DNA of 6,595 nt from Candidatus Brocadiaceae bacterium (GTDB lineage: Bacteria > Planctomycetota > Brocadiia > Brocadiales > Bathyanammoxibiaceae), in NCBI GenBank assembly GCA_030018855.1, contig JASEHG010000111.1, forward strand, positions 1-6,595. Direction: 5' to 3'. Positions 1 through 5,243 of this stretch are shown in pieces; position 1 is the first letter of the stretch, and every line of letters starts with the position of its first letter. The translations under genes were made by a program, and so were the position numbers. Below the pieces are notes generated by a model. It was not told the DNA's origin. It worked only from the letters and a program-made list of their open reading frames with translations, and made no database searches.

Positions 1-1156
1 CGGAGATTGGTACCCTTTCCACAATCTCCAGTCCATAACCCTCCAGGGCCTTAAATTTCTTGGGGTTATTGGTCAGGAGCCGCATCTTGGTTATCCCCAG
101 GTCCTTAAGGATCTGGGCGCCTATGCCGTAGTCCCTCTTGTCGGGGAGGAAGCCGAGTCGCTCGTTGGCCTCTACCGTGTCCAGTCCTTCCTTCTCCTGG
201 AGGGCGTAGGCATGGAGCTTATTTTCAAGTCCGATGCCTCTACCTTCCTGCCGCATGTATAGCACTACCCCCTTGCCCTCCTTTTGGATCATCTTGAGGG
301 AGTTATGGAGTTGTTCCCCACAGTCACAGCGTAGAGAGCCGAAGATGTCTCCTGTCAGACATTCGTCGTGCACCCTGACCAGTACGGCTTCCTGGTGCTG
401 GGGGGTGGGCAGACCGTCCATGCTCCCAATGTCTCCATGACAGAGGGCTATGTGGAGGTAATCATCCACGTAAGAGCGATAAAGGTGCAACTTGAAATTA
501 CCATATACTGTTGGAAGGTTGGTTACGACCCTCTTTTCTATGAGCCGCTCCTTTTCACGGCGGTATCTTATAATATCGGCAATGGTACATATCTTCAGGT
601 CATGTTTTTCGGCGAACTTTTTGAGTTCAGGGAGTTTGGCCATGTGGCCATTTTCTGTCATTATCTCACAGATGGCAGCCGCGGGTCTTAATCCAGCAAG
701 TCTGGCAAGGTCCACCGCCCCCTCTGTGTGGCCCGTCCTGACCAGTACCCCCCCAGCCCTGGCCTTCAAGGGAAAGACGTGGCCTGGGCGGGCCAGGTCC
801 TCAGGCCTGGCGTCTTTTCCAATGGTGGTCAGGATGGTGGTGGCCCTGTCCTCTGCAGAGACTCCTGTGGTTATTCCATTCTTCGCATCTATAGATACGG
901 TGAAAGGGGTCTCAAATTTGGCATTGTTGTTATGCACCATGGGGTGGAGGTCAAGGGCCTCGGCAATCTCTGGGGCAATGGCCAGGCAGAGGATACCCCT
1001 GGCCTGGGAGAGCATAAAGTTAATGGCCTGGGGAGTGACCTCCTCCGCCGCCAGGGTCAGGTCCCCCTCGTTCTCCCTGCTGGCGTCGTCCACCACGATG
1101 ACCATCTTCCCTGCCCTGACGTCTTCCAGGACCTCTGATATACTGCTAAAGTGCAT
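1..1156 (-). CDS. ribBA: Bifunctional 3,4-dihydroxy-2-butanone-4-phosphate synthase / GTP cyclohydrolase II, C-terminus cut by window edge
   Basis: This cytosolic enzyme supplies both precursors of riboflavin: the N-terminal domain makes 3,4-dihydroxy-2-butanone 4-phosphate from ribulose 5-phosphate, and the C-terminal domain opens GTP to the pyrimidine precursor. I translated 385 codons from ATG 1156. Residues 1 to about 200 carry the acidic loop RENEGD (27-32) and RTGHTEGAVDLARLAG (from 140; His143, Glu145). From about residue 207 the cyclohydrolase II domain has the zinc ligands Cys266, Cys277 and Cys279 in CLTGDIFGSLRCDC, then RQEGRGIGL (302-310), KRDYGIGAQIL and LLTNNPKK. The visible end, GYGLEIVERVPIS, is near the usual terminus, so perhaps 15-20 residues are missing on the left. 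Both active sites look intact. The usual ED after the first DD of the acidic loop is AS here. The start is set by GAGGAG at 1165-1170. It lies downstream of pgsA, probably in one transcript. Confidence 0.96.
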   Translation of the reverse strand, partial: MHFSSISEVLEDVRAGKMVIVVDDASRENEGDLTLAAEEVTPQAINFMLSQARGILCLAIAPEIAEALDLHPMVHNNNAKFETPFTVSIDAKNGITTGVSAEDRATTILTTIGKDARPEDLARPGHVFPLKARAGGVLVRTGHTEGAVDLARLAGLRPAAAICEIMTENGHMAKLPELKKFAEKHDLKICTIADIIRYRREKERLIEKRVVTNLPTVYGNFKLHLYRSYVDDYLHIALCHGDIGSMDGLPTPQHQEAVLVRVHDECLTGDIFGSLRCDCGEQLHNSLKMIQKEGKGVVLYMRQEGRGIGLENKLHAYALQEKEGLDTVEANERLGFLPDKRDYGIGAQILKDLGITKMRLLTNNPKKFKALEGYGLEIVERVPIS

Positions 1157-1164
1157 CTTTACTG

Positions 1165-1170
1165 CTCCTC
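1165..1170 (-). promoter_or_regulatory. Ribosome binding site of ribBA
   Basis: On the minus strand GAGGAG lies 8 nt upstream of ATG 1156 and fixes the start. It abuts the duplicated copy of the pgsA 3' end. Without the duplication it would sit a few bases after the pgsA stop. Confidence 0.8.
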
Positions 1171-1205
1171 TCAGGTTTTACTTCCGGGGTACTTCGGTCT
1201 ATGCC
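1169..1205. repeat. Direct repeat copy 1: duplicated pgsA 3' end
   Basis: This 37-nt stretch matches 1243-1277 at 33 of 35 aligned positions plus a 2-nt insertion (TT after position 1176). Copy 2 is the real end of pgsA (codons for GIDRSAQEVT and the stop). Copy 1 lies between pgsA and ribBA and is non-coding as far as I can see. The period is 74 nt, and the material between the copies is mostly a GC-rich hairpin. Confidence 0.85.
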
Positions 1206-1209
1206 CATT

Positions 1210-1230
1210 GGGCGGGGGTGAACCCCGCCC
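1210..1230. repeat. GC-rich hairpin in the pgsA-ribBA gap
   Basis: The arms GGGCGGGG (1210-1217) and CCCCGCCC (1223-1230) are perfect inverted repeats around a 5-nt loop. The right flank continues as CTACGAACC, so the minus strand reads GGTTCGTAGGGGCGGGG. That shares GTAGGGGCG with the palindrome at 3880-3907, suggesting one dispersed family. No T-run follows the stem on the minus strand, so it is not a typical intrinsic terminator. It could still pause transcription or stabilise the pgsA message end. Confidence 0.75.
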
Positions 1231-1242
1231 CTACGAACCGCT

Positions 1243-1277
1243 TCTCAGGTTACTTCCTGGGCACTTCGGTCTATGCC
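1243..1277. repeat. Direct repeat copy 2, containing the pgsA stop codon
   Basis: This is the partner of 1169-1205. It encodes the last residues of PgsA (GIDRSAQEVT) and the TGA at 1247-1245. Differences from copy 1 are positions 1258 and 1262 and the absence of two T residues. In copy 1 the extra two bases put the stop codon out of frame. Confidence 0.85.
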
Positions 1278-1841
1278 TGTTTTATAGCCTTGGCGTTCGC
1301 TAAAAATACGGACACCAAGCCACATATAGGCTAAGGCGGAAATAAGAGAAAAAAAGCCCGTACCCCACCAGAAAAACGTTAACACAAAATCGGGCATGGA
1401 GTTTCCAAAAATAACGACGCCATACATAACCTGCTGTGCGTTGTTATTTATCCTGCCCAGTAGACACGGCCATGGACTTGCATGTACGTTGGTTAAGGAC
1501 AATGACAAGAAGCCAGCAATGATAAATAACTCTCTGCACAATATAAGGGCAGCTAACCAATACGGCAGATGCGGCCCAGGCCAAAAACGAGACGATAAGA
1601 CTATACAAAGGCTTATCACAACAAACTTGTCTGCAACAGGGTCAAGGAATTGGCCTAACTTTGTAACCTCATTTCTCTTTTTAGCTACATATCCATCTAC
1701 GGCATCACCGATTCCCACCAAAAAGAGGAGGCTTCCAGCAAGATACCGGAACCATTCGGCATTTGCGGCCTCCAGGGTGCATAGGATGAGAAACGGGGTG
1801 AGAAGAATCCGTAGCAGAGTTATTTTGTTGGCTAGTGTCAT
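1245..1841 (-). CDS. pgsA: CDP-alcohol phosphatidyltransferase, probable CDP-diacylglycerol--glycerol-3-phosphate 3-phosphatidyltransferase
   Basis: This integral membrane enzyme (198 aa) probably transfers a phosphatidyl group from CDP-diacylglycerol to glycerol 3-phosphate, the committed step to phosphatidylglycerol and cardiolipin. The CDP-alcohol phosphotransferase signature is complete in its acidic residues: Asp46, Asp49-Gly50, Ala53, Gly63, Asp67, Asp71. The usual Arg after the Ala is Lys54. The N-terminus (TLANKITLLRILLTPFLI) is typical of PgsA, and several hydrophobic segments follow. The usual GK-x-T motif near residue 129 reads GRINNNAQQ, so another alcohol acceptor is possible. 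ATG 1841 is the only sensible start and has a weak ribosome binding site. The gene is more AT-rich than ribBA: sampled 60-nt lines have 45-48% G+C against 60-67%. Its 3' end is partly duplicated downstream. Confidence 0.85.
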   Translation of the reverse strand: MTLANKITLLRILLTPFLILCTLEAANAEWFRYLAGSLLFLVGIGDAVDGYVAKKRNEVTKLGQFLDPVADKFVVISLCIVLSSRFWPGPHLPYWLAALILCRELFIIAGFLSLSLTNVHASPWPCLLGRINNNAQQVMYGVVIFGNSMPDFVLTFFWWGTGFFSLISALAYMWLGVRIFSERQGYKTGIDRSAQEVT

Positions 1842-1893
1842 GTAAGATTCCAGGGCTAGTTAAGGGCCTCTCTTGAAACAGTACATAGAATTA

Positions 1894-1923
1894 ATTAAAC
1901 ATTAACGGAATACCTCCTGTCAA
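1894..1923 (-). promoter_or_regulatory. Probable sigma-70 type promoter of pgsA-ribBA
   Basis: On the minus strand a perfect -35 box TTGACA (1923-1918) is followed after 18 nt by TTTAAT (1899-1894), five of six matches to TATAAT. The start site would be near 1887, giving a leader of about 45 nt before ATG 1841. The match is by eye only. Confidence 0.6.
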
Positions 1924-1948
1924 GTACGAATACCCCAGGAGGGGCAAG

Positions 1949-1962
1949 TCCTGAAGTCAGGA
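1949..1962. repeat. Small palindrome
   Basis: TCCTGA-AG-TCAGGA is a perfect 6-bp inverted repeat. The following AGCCAGGGGCTAGGGG resembles the AACCAGGGGATAGGGAG stretch at about 5065-5081, so both may derive from the same dispersed intergenic repeat. Confidence 0.5.
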
Positions 1963-2020
1963 GCCAGGGGCTAGGGGTATGGAAAGAATAAAGAATACAG
2001 TAGTCAGAATTCAGAATACT

Positions 2021-2039
2021 AATCCGCCTTAGGCGGATT
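2021..2039. repeat. Palindromic repeat, GGCGGATT family
   Basis: AATCCGCCT-T-AGGCGGATT is a perfect 9-bp inverted repeat around one base. A shorter version with the same core lies at 4891-4905. The reuse at two unrelated gaps points to a dispersed REP-like family. Confidence 0.75.
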
Positions 2040-2079
2040 GAAAACCCGCTATCCCTTCGCTACGCTCAGGACAAGTCAT

Positions 2080-2136
2080 GCCTGAGGCAGATTCGCCGTG
2101 GCGAACCTTTTGGGCGGGCGGATATGCCTCAGGCAC
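2080..2136. repeat. Compound inverted repeat with inner hairpin
   Basis: The outer arms TGCCTGAGGCA (2080-2090) and TGCCTCAGGCA (2126-2136) are perfect reverse complements. With a few mismatches they extend inwards to about 2098 and 2118. An inner palindrome TTCGCC-GT-GGCGAA (2093-2106) lies between them. The nested layout and size resemble a small non-autonomous or REP-doublet element. No target-site duplication is obvious. Confidence 0.65.
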
Positions 2137-2233
2137 GAGGGACAAAACCCCCTTACATTTTCTAGTCTAGTAAGGTTTAAACTGAAAAGTATAACCTCTG
2201 TCTGTATACTCTACAGCCGGGACAAGAAAGAAA

Positions 2234-2262
2234 TTGACATTTTGCATGTGTATTGTTATCAT
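2234..2262 (+). promoter_or_regulatory. Strong sigma-70 type promoter of the polyprenyl synthase gene
   Basis: TTGACA (2234-2239), a 17-nt spacer and TATCAT (2257-2262) match the consensus at 11 of 12 positions. The predicted start site is about 2269. The TTG of the -35 box is also the first possible start codon of the open frame, which it cannot be if this promoter is used. The remaining leader to ATG 2306 is about 37 nt. Confidence 0.75.
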
Positions 2263-2292
2263 TTTTAGTCTTTTATACCTAACTTATGTCGC

Positions 2293-2297
2293 AAGGA
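2293..2297 (+). promoter_or_regulatory. Ribosome binding site deciding the polyprenyl synthase start
   Basis: AAGGA lies 8 nt before ATG 2306. The TTG at 2234 has no such site at a suitable distance. Confidence 0.65.
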
Positions 2298-2305
2298 TAA
2301 CATAT

Positions 2306-3277
2306 ATGGATATGATGGACATTGTCAAACCGACACTACCCTCTATGCTGGAGGTAGAAGAACGCCTCACAACTGACCTTTCCTCCAGGCATGAGAAGAT
2401 AGCAGAGATTATCCTCCACGTAAGCCGATACAAAGGCAAGAGGTTCAGACCCGCCTTACTGCTTCTGTCTGCCCAGAGTTGTGGCAGGCTAGTCCCTCAA
2501 CACCTGGACCTGGCCGTAGTGGTGGAATTAGTCCACATAGCTACCCTGATTCACGATGACATAATAGATGAGGCCACTGTGAGGCGGCATGTCTCCAGCG
2601 TTAACTCCATCTGGGGCAGGGAGATATCCATACTCCTGGGAGACTACATCTGGTCCAGGGGCTTCACCATCCTGGCCGCCATGGACTCCCAGTTGTCTAC
2701 CTACATAATGTCTCAGACGGTAAACATTATGTGCGAGGGAGAGCTAATACAACTCCAGCGCCGCTACGACCTGGGTCTTACTGAAGAGGAGTACATGGAC
2801 ATCATAGAGCGGAAGACGGCCAGCCTCTGTGCCACCAGTTGTCGCCTGGGGGCCATGTTTGCTGGTGCTAACCGCAAGCTCCAGGAGGCCCTAACCCGCT
2901 ACGGACTCAAGGTGGGGCTTGCCTTCCAGATTGTGGATGATTGCCTGGATATTGTGGGTACGGAGGATGAGATGGGCAAGTCCCTATCCACTGATATGCA
3001 GAAGGGAAAGCTTACCCTGCCCCTGATAAAGCTGGTGGGGAATCTGCCCGAAGACAGCCGCAAGAGTACCTGCACATGGATATTCCAGAACTTTACCACC
3101 CAGAACCGTGCTGGCGTACTGGAACTCTTTTCAAAGCATGAGGCCGTAGAATACTCCCTGAATAAGGCCCGCCACTACGTGGAGGATGCCAAGGAAGAAA
3201 TCTCCATCCTGCCCGAGTCGGAGTATAAGACCTCCCTCCTTCAGCTTGCCGACCATGTGGTGAGCCGGAACAGATGA
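2306..3277 (+). CDS. ispB: Long-chain all-trans polyprenyl diphosphate synthase
   Basis: The product (323 aa from ATG 2306) extends an allylic diphosphate with isopentenyl diphosphate to a long prenyl chain, most likely the side chain of menaquinone or ubiquinone. It has the prenyltransferase order: KGKRFRP (IPP binding, about residues 43-49), first aspartate motif DDIID (84-88), LLGDYIW, ERKTASL (Lys170) and second motif DDCLD (211-215), then DMQKGKLTLPLI. The residues before the first DDxxD are small (ATLIHDD), as in octaprenyl-type enzymes, so a long product is expected; exact length cannot be read. RRHVSSVN replaces the more usual RRG-x-P-x-x-N. The 323-aa length equals that of IspB-type enzymes. 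Beginning instead at TTG 2234 would add 24 hydrophobic residues that look spurious. The gene appears monocistronic and converges on the Nudix gene 25 nt away. Confidence 0.92.
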   Translation: MDMMDIVKPTLPSMLEVEERLTTDLSSRHEKIAEIILHVSRYKGKRFRPALLLLSAQSCGRLVPQHLDLAVVVELVHIATLIHDDIIDEATVRRHVSSVNSIWGREISILLGDYIWSRGFTILAAMDSQLSTYIMSQTVNIMCEGELIQLQRRYDLGLTEEEYMDIIERKTASLCATSCRLGAMFAGANRKLQEALTRYGLKVGLAFQIVDDCLDIVGTEDEMGKSLSTDMQKGKLTLPLIKLVGNLPEDSRKSTCTWIFQNFTTQNRAGVLELFSKHEAVEYSLNKARHYVEDAKEEISILPESEYKTSLLQLADHVVSRNR

Positions 3278-3302
3278 TTATGGCATGCTCAGGTTTCGCT
3301 TC

Positions 3303-3854
3303 TTAATATTGTTCTACCTTAGGTATGCCAAACACCACCCATAGTAGGCCGCAGATGGTCTTGCCGTCCACTATCTCCCCCTTCCTTATCATGTCCACCG
3401 CCTGGCTGAGGCGGAGGGTTACTACTTGTTCAATACTCTCTTCATGCGGTGGGGTGCCAATCTCCGGTACTCTCCTGACAAGCTGGCTGGCCTTGTAGAG
3501 GTGCATGAGCTCGTTCATTACCCCTGGAGAGGGGTAAAACTGGCCCAGCTTCTCCAGTTTACGGGGCAGATAGCCTGTTTCCTCCACCATCTCCCTCATG
3601 GCACATTGCTCAGGCGTCTCTCCCTTCTCCAGGGTACCGGCTGGTATCTCATAAATAAGACCCTTTATGGCGTAGCGATATTGTTTTATCAGCAATACCT
3701 CTCCTTCTTTGACAATAGGTACCACGGCTACGGAGCCTGGATGACTCACTACTTCTCTATAGGTCTTCTTACCACTGGGCAGTTCAACTTCATCGCGATA
3801 AAGCTTGATCCGCCTCCCACCGTAGATTAGTTCACTCTGGAGGGTCTTTTCCAC
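3303..3854 (-). CDS. Nudix hydrolase, probable ADP-ribose pyrophosphatase (NudF-like)
   Basis: This soluble enzyme probably hydrolyses ADP-ribose to AMP and ribose 5-phosphate, removing a reactive NAD breakdown product. The Nudix box is complete: G73, E79, REMVEETG (87-94), preceded by GLIYEIPAGTLE. FYPSPGVMNELMHLYKA follows, the SPG-type signature of the ADPRase subfamily. HPGSVAVVPI and IKQYR are also typical of that group. I chose GTG 3854 (183 aa) because GGGAGGA lies 6 nt upstream; the longer frame to TTG 3896 starts inside a palindromic repeat. The radical SAM gene ends 66 nt upstream on the same strand, so the two may be cotranscribed. Other nucleoside-diphosphate sugars are possible substrates. 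Confidence 0.9.
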   Translation of the reverse strand: MEKTLQSELIYGGRRIKLYRDEVELPSGKKTYREVVSHPGSVAVVPIVKEGEVLLIKQYRYAIKGLIYEIPAGTLEKGETPEQCAMREMVEETGYLPRKLEKLGQFYPSPGVMNELMHLYKASQLVRRVPEIGTPPHEESIEQVVTLRLSQAVDMIRKGEIVDGKTICGLLWVVFGIPKVEQY

Positions 3855-3860
3855 GTTTTT

Positions 3861-3867
3861 TCCTCCC
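3861..3867 (-). promoter_or_regulatory. Ribosome binding site deciding the Nudix gene start
   Basis: On the minus strand GGGAGGA is followed by six A/C bases and GTG at 3854. It is the strongest Shine-Dalgarno sequence in the window and argues against the upstream TTG. Confidence 0.8.
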
Positions 3868-3879
3868 GATAAATACACG

Positions 3880-3907
3880 GTAGGGGCGTATTGCAATACG
3901 CCCCTGC
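3880..3907. repeat. 28-nt palindrome, GTAGGGGCG family
   Basis: Arms GTAGGGGCGTATTG (3880-3893) and CAATACGCCCCTGC (3894-3907) are reverse complements except for one T/G pair near the ends. It lies in the 66-nt gap between the radical SAM and Nudix genes and shares its GTAGGGGCG end with the hairpin at 1210-1230. No T-run follows, so it is more likely a dispersed REP-like repeat than a terminator. It could still modulate the downstream message. Confidence 0.8.
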
Positions 3908-3920
3908 GATATTCGCTAAT

Positions 3921-4829
3921 TTAAAGGATGTTGAACCCGCAACAACTCTCAATAAAGGACACCTCCCTGCCTCTACTAGTGGCGTAGGAGACTATCCCTT
4001 CTGCCGGAAAGGCAATCCCGTCTAGACCAGCCTCTACGGCCAATCTGTCTACCTCCTGCTTGTACTGCCCCATTGGCCTGGCACAGCCCAGGATGACGTG
4101 TGTCCGTGGGAGCCTTCTTTTGGCTTCGGCAAAGAAATTCTGGACGTCCCTTAAACTGGGTGGCTTCACCCCTTCCATAGGCGTTCCGAGGAGGGGGGTA
4201 AGGATGACCAGCACGAGGGCCTTTAATTTATAGTGAGAGACCATTTCCAGGGCCTCCCCTTCTCCCTCCAGCCTCCCATATTGAAGGCCCAGGACAATGT
4301 GGGGCATTATTGGGACGTTAAACCGTGAGAGGTTGTGCAGGGAGGCCTCGTAGTCCAGGGTAGTGGCCTCCAGGTGGTAAATCTCTCTAATAGTCTGGTC
4401 ACTGCCGATAATGTCTAGGAGTACGGCATCCACCTGGGCCTCGTGGAGCCCCCTGGCCTGAGACTCATCCACCAGGCCGGAGTGTACGAAGACCTTCAGG
4501 CCCATCGCCCTCTTCAGATAGCCCATAGCGTCAAAGAACCCCTCCAACGGCACTCGTCCATGCCTGTTACAGCCCCCGGAGATGAGCACCCCCCCCAGAC
4601 CTTCTATTAGATTCTCCTTGCACCTCCTGATTAACTCCTCAGGGGTTAAGGTGGGCCGCATAAACCTCAGGAGTTCACCCTTACAGTGGTCGCATCCCAG
4701 GGCACACTCAGTCCCTGTGACGCTGAATGGCAAGAAATGAGAAGGGGTCTTCTGTGCCAATTCCTCCGTCTCGTAACGTTTAATCCCTGGGGCGTAGAAT
4801 GTTATCTTTTTTGCGGCGGCGGTGTCCAT
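3921..4829 (-). CDS. Radical SAM protein, biotin-synthase-like; possible LipS-type lipoate synthase component
   Basis: The 302-aa protein carries a radical SAM cluster motif CX3CX2C at Cys42, Cys46 and Cys49 within SVTGTECALGCDHCKGELL, so it binds a [4Fe-4S] cluster and cleaves S-adenosylmethionine. LISGGCNRHGRVPL (82-95) provides the SAM-contacting GG region, and the barrel continues through VDAVLLDIIGS, MPHIVLGL and VILTPLLGTPM. Further cysteines stand in recognisable spots: Cys87 (GGC), Cys249 (LGCARP) and the tail pair Cys296-Cys297. As I recall the family, this pattern fits the uncharacterised biotin synthase homologues (COG1856-like), some of which were recently linked to lipoate synthesis as LipS proteins; that assignment is inference. 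No lipoate ligase or second LipS gene is in view. ATG 4829 is the only early start; its ribosome binding site is weak. It probably shares a transcript with the Nudix gene. Confidence 0.85.
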   Translation of the reverse strand: MDTAAAKKITFYAPGIKRYETEELAQKTPSHFLPFSVTGTECALGCDHCKGELLRFMRPTLTPEELIRRCKENLIEGLGGVLISGGCNRHGRVPLEGFFDAMGYLKRAMGLKVFVHSGLVDESQARGLHEAQVDAVLLDIIGSDQTIREIYHLEATTLDYEASLHNLSRFNVPIMPHIVLGLQYGRLEGEGEALEMVSHYKLKALVLVILTPLLGTPMEGVKPPSLRDVQNFFAEAKRRLPRTHVILGCARPMGQYKQEVDRLAVEAGLDGIAFPAEGIVSYATSRGREVSFIESCCGFNIL

Positions 4830-4890
4830 TAGCTTATCAGCATAACATATACGAGAAAAAAGAAAAATATATTTGCTGAGACCTCTGCAA

Positions 4891-4905
4891 TCCGCCTAAG
4901 GCGGA
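4891..4905. repeat. Palindromic repeat, GGCGGA family
   Basis: TCCGCCT-A-AGGCGGA is a perfect 7-bp inverted repeat. With the flanking AA it matches the core of 2021-2039 in the opposite orientation (central base A instead of T). Confidence 0.7.
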
Positions 4906-4966
4906 CTAGTTTTTCCGTTCTGGTGCTGTTTTTTCCTCCCCCTGGAGGGGTGAGGGAGTAGGGAGT

Positions 4967-5009
4967 AAAATTTCAAATTTAAAATTTCCAATTTTCAATT
5001 TACAATCAT
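4967..5009. repeat. AT-rich degenerate short tandem repeat
   Basis: AAATTTC/AATTTTC-like words recur about every 7-9 nt over some 43 nt. The stretch is nearly self-complementary and clearly AT-richer than its flanks. No function is evident. Confidence 0.55.
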
Positions 5010-5042
5010 ACACAAAGGGGCGCAGGGAGTAGGCAGATATAG

Positions 5043-5064
5043 CCCAGGTGCTCCGCCACCTGGG
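5043..5064. repeat. Perfect 8-bp hairpin
   Basis: CCCAGGTG (5043-5050), a 6-nt loop CTCCGC, and CACCTGGG (5057-5064). No T-run is attached on either side. It lies about 40 nt upstream of the relic signal-peptide ORF. Confidence 0.65.
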
Positions 5065-5102
5065 AACCAGGGGATAGGGAGTAAAAGGAGAAAGAACATC
5101 AC

Positions 5103-5189
5103 ATGCGTTTATGGACAATCTTTGGTCTAATATTCTGGGCCTCTACGGCCGTTGCCGAAGTGGTTTTAGTTAGTAGCCGCAGACTTTAG
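5103..5189 (+). pseudogene. Orphan signal-peptide fragment, inverted copy of the M16 gene 5' end
   Basis: From ATG 5103 the frame reads MRLWTIFGLIFWASTAVA, a typical Sec signal peptide ending in AVA, then EVVLVSSRRL and a stop at 5187 (28 codons). The signal region is nearly identical in DNA to the start of the M16 gene on the opposite strand (5110-5155 against 6595-6550, one mismatch, Thr for Ile). Similarity stops at the predicted cleavage site. AAGGAG at 5085-5090 is 12 nt upstream, rather far. The stop falls inside the palindromic element that starts at 5173. It is either a remnant of a second M16 gene replaced by the element or a short inverted duplication. Whether it is translated is unknown. 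Confidence 0.7.
5110..5155 (+). repeat. Inverted repeat, left copy (signal-peptide DNA)
   Basis: Its reverse complement matches 6550-6595 at 45 of 46 positions, the only difference being C5116. Third codon positions are conserved as well as first and second, which indicates recent duplication or gene conversion rather than protein-level selection. The right copy is cut by the window edge, so the full repeat may be longer. Confidence 0.95.
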
Positions 5190-5230
5190 TCTGCGCAAAA
5201 TAGAACACGCAACCTGAAGGTCGCGGCTAC
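5173..5230. repeat. Two-hairpin palindromic element, GTAGCCGC ends
   Basis: Terminal inverted repeats GTAGCCGC (5173-5180) and GCGGCTAC (5223-5230) enclose two inner hairpins. One is CGCAGACT-TT-AGTCTGCG (5178-5195). The other, CGCAACC-TGAA-GGTCGCG (5208-5225), has one mismatch. The size and doublet design resemble a REP doublet or a tiny non-autonomous mobile element. It lies 13 nt after the M16 stop codon, where it could shield the 3' end of that message, and it interrupts the relic signal-peptide frame. I see no target-site duplication. Confidence 0.8.
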
Positions 5231-5243
5231 CGGGACTCTTGTT

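Larger units (their letters stand above)
1842..2305. other. Divergent intergenic region with two promoters and a palindrome cluster
   Basis: No gene is supported here. From left to right it holds the pgsA leader, a minus-strand promoter (1894-1923), a stretch of palindromes (1949-2136), a simple stretch rich in CAGAAT-like words (about 2000-2020), and a plus-strand promoter (2234-2262). The leader and ribosome binding site of the polyprenyl synthase gene follow. The palindromes sit between the two promoters and so separate the two transcription units. I see no recognisable riboswitch, including no FMN aptamer. Confidence 0.7.
4830..5243. other. Repeat-rich intergenic region between the M16 and radical SAM genes
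   Basis: No intact gene is supported. It contains an AT-rich leader before the radical SAM gene (4831-4875), a short palindrome (4891-4905), AT-rich AAATTT repeats (about 4967-5009) and a hairpin (5043-5064). Next come a relic signal-peptide frame (5103-5189) and a two-hairpin element (5173-5230). I could not find a convincing -35/-10 pair for the radical SAM gene. The other open frames here read through repeats and encode low-complexity text. Confidence 0.7.

Noticed and set aside
234..1334. Plus-strand open frames across the ribBA region
   Set aside because: They lie opposite ribBA, whose minus-strand translation has full-length conserved motifs. The plus frames have no recognisable domains or ribosome binding sites.
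1396..1845. Plus-strand 149-codon frame opposite pgsA
   Set aside because: It is antisense to a well-conserved membrane enzyme and has no family signature.
1842..1930. FMN riboswitch upstream of the ribBA operon
   Set aside because: The leader is only about 45 nt and no FMN aptamer consensus could be recognised.
3278..3302. Possible shared terminator between the convergent polyprenyl synthase and Nudix genes
   Set aside because: The 25-nt gap contains no inverted repeat followed by a T-run on either strand.
4829..4843. Five-codon leader frame (MLIS stop) overlapping the radical SAM start as TAATG
   Set aside because: The overlap is neat, but the frame is tiny, has no clear ribosome binding site and easily arises by chance.
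4906..5118. Minus-strand 70-codon open frame
   Set aside because: It reads through the AT-rich repeat, a hairpin and the orphan signal-peptide DNA on the wrong strand. Its product has no family character and its end is the kind of peptide produced by a common CCTCC/GGAGG intergenic repeat.
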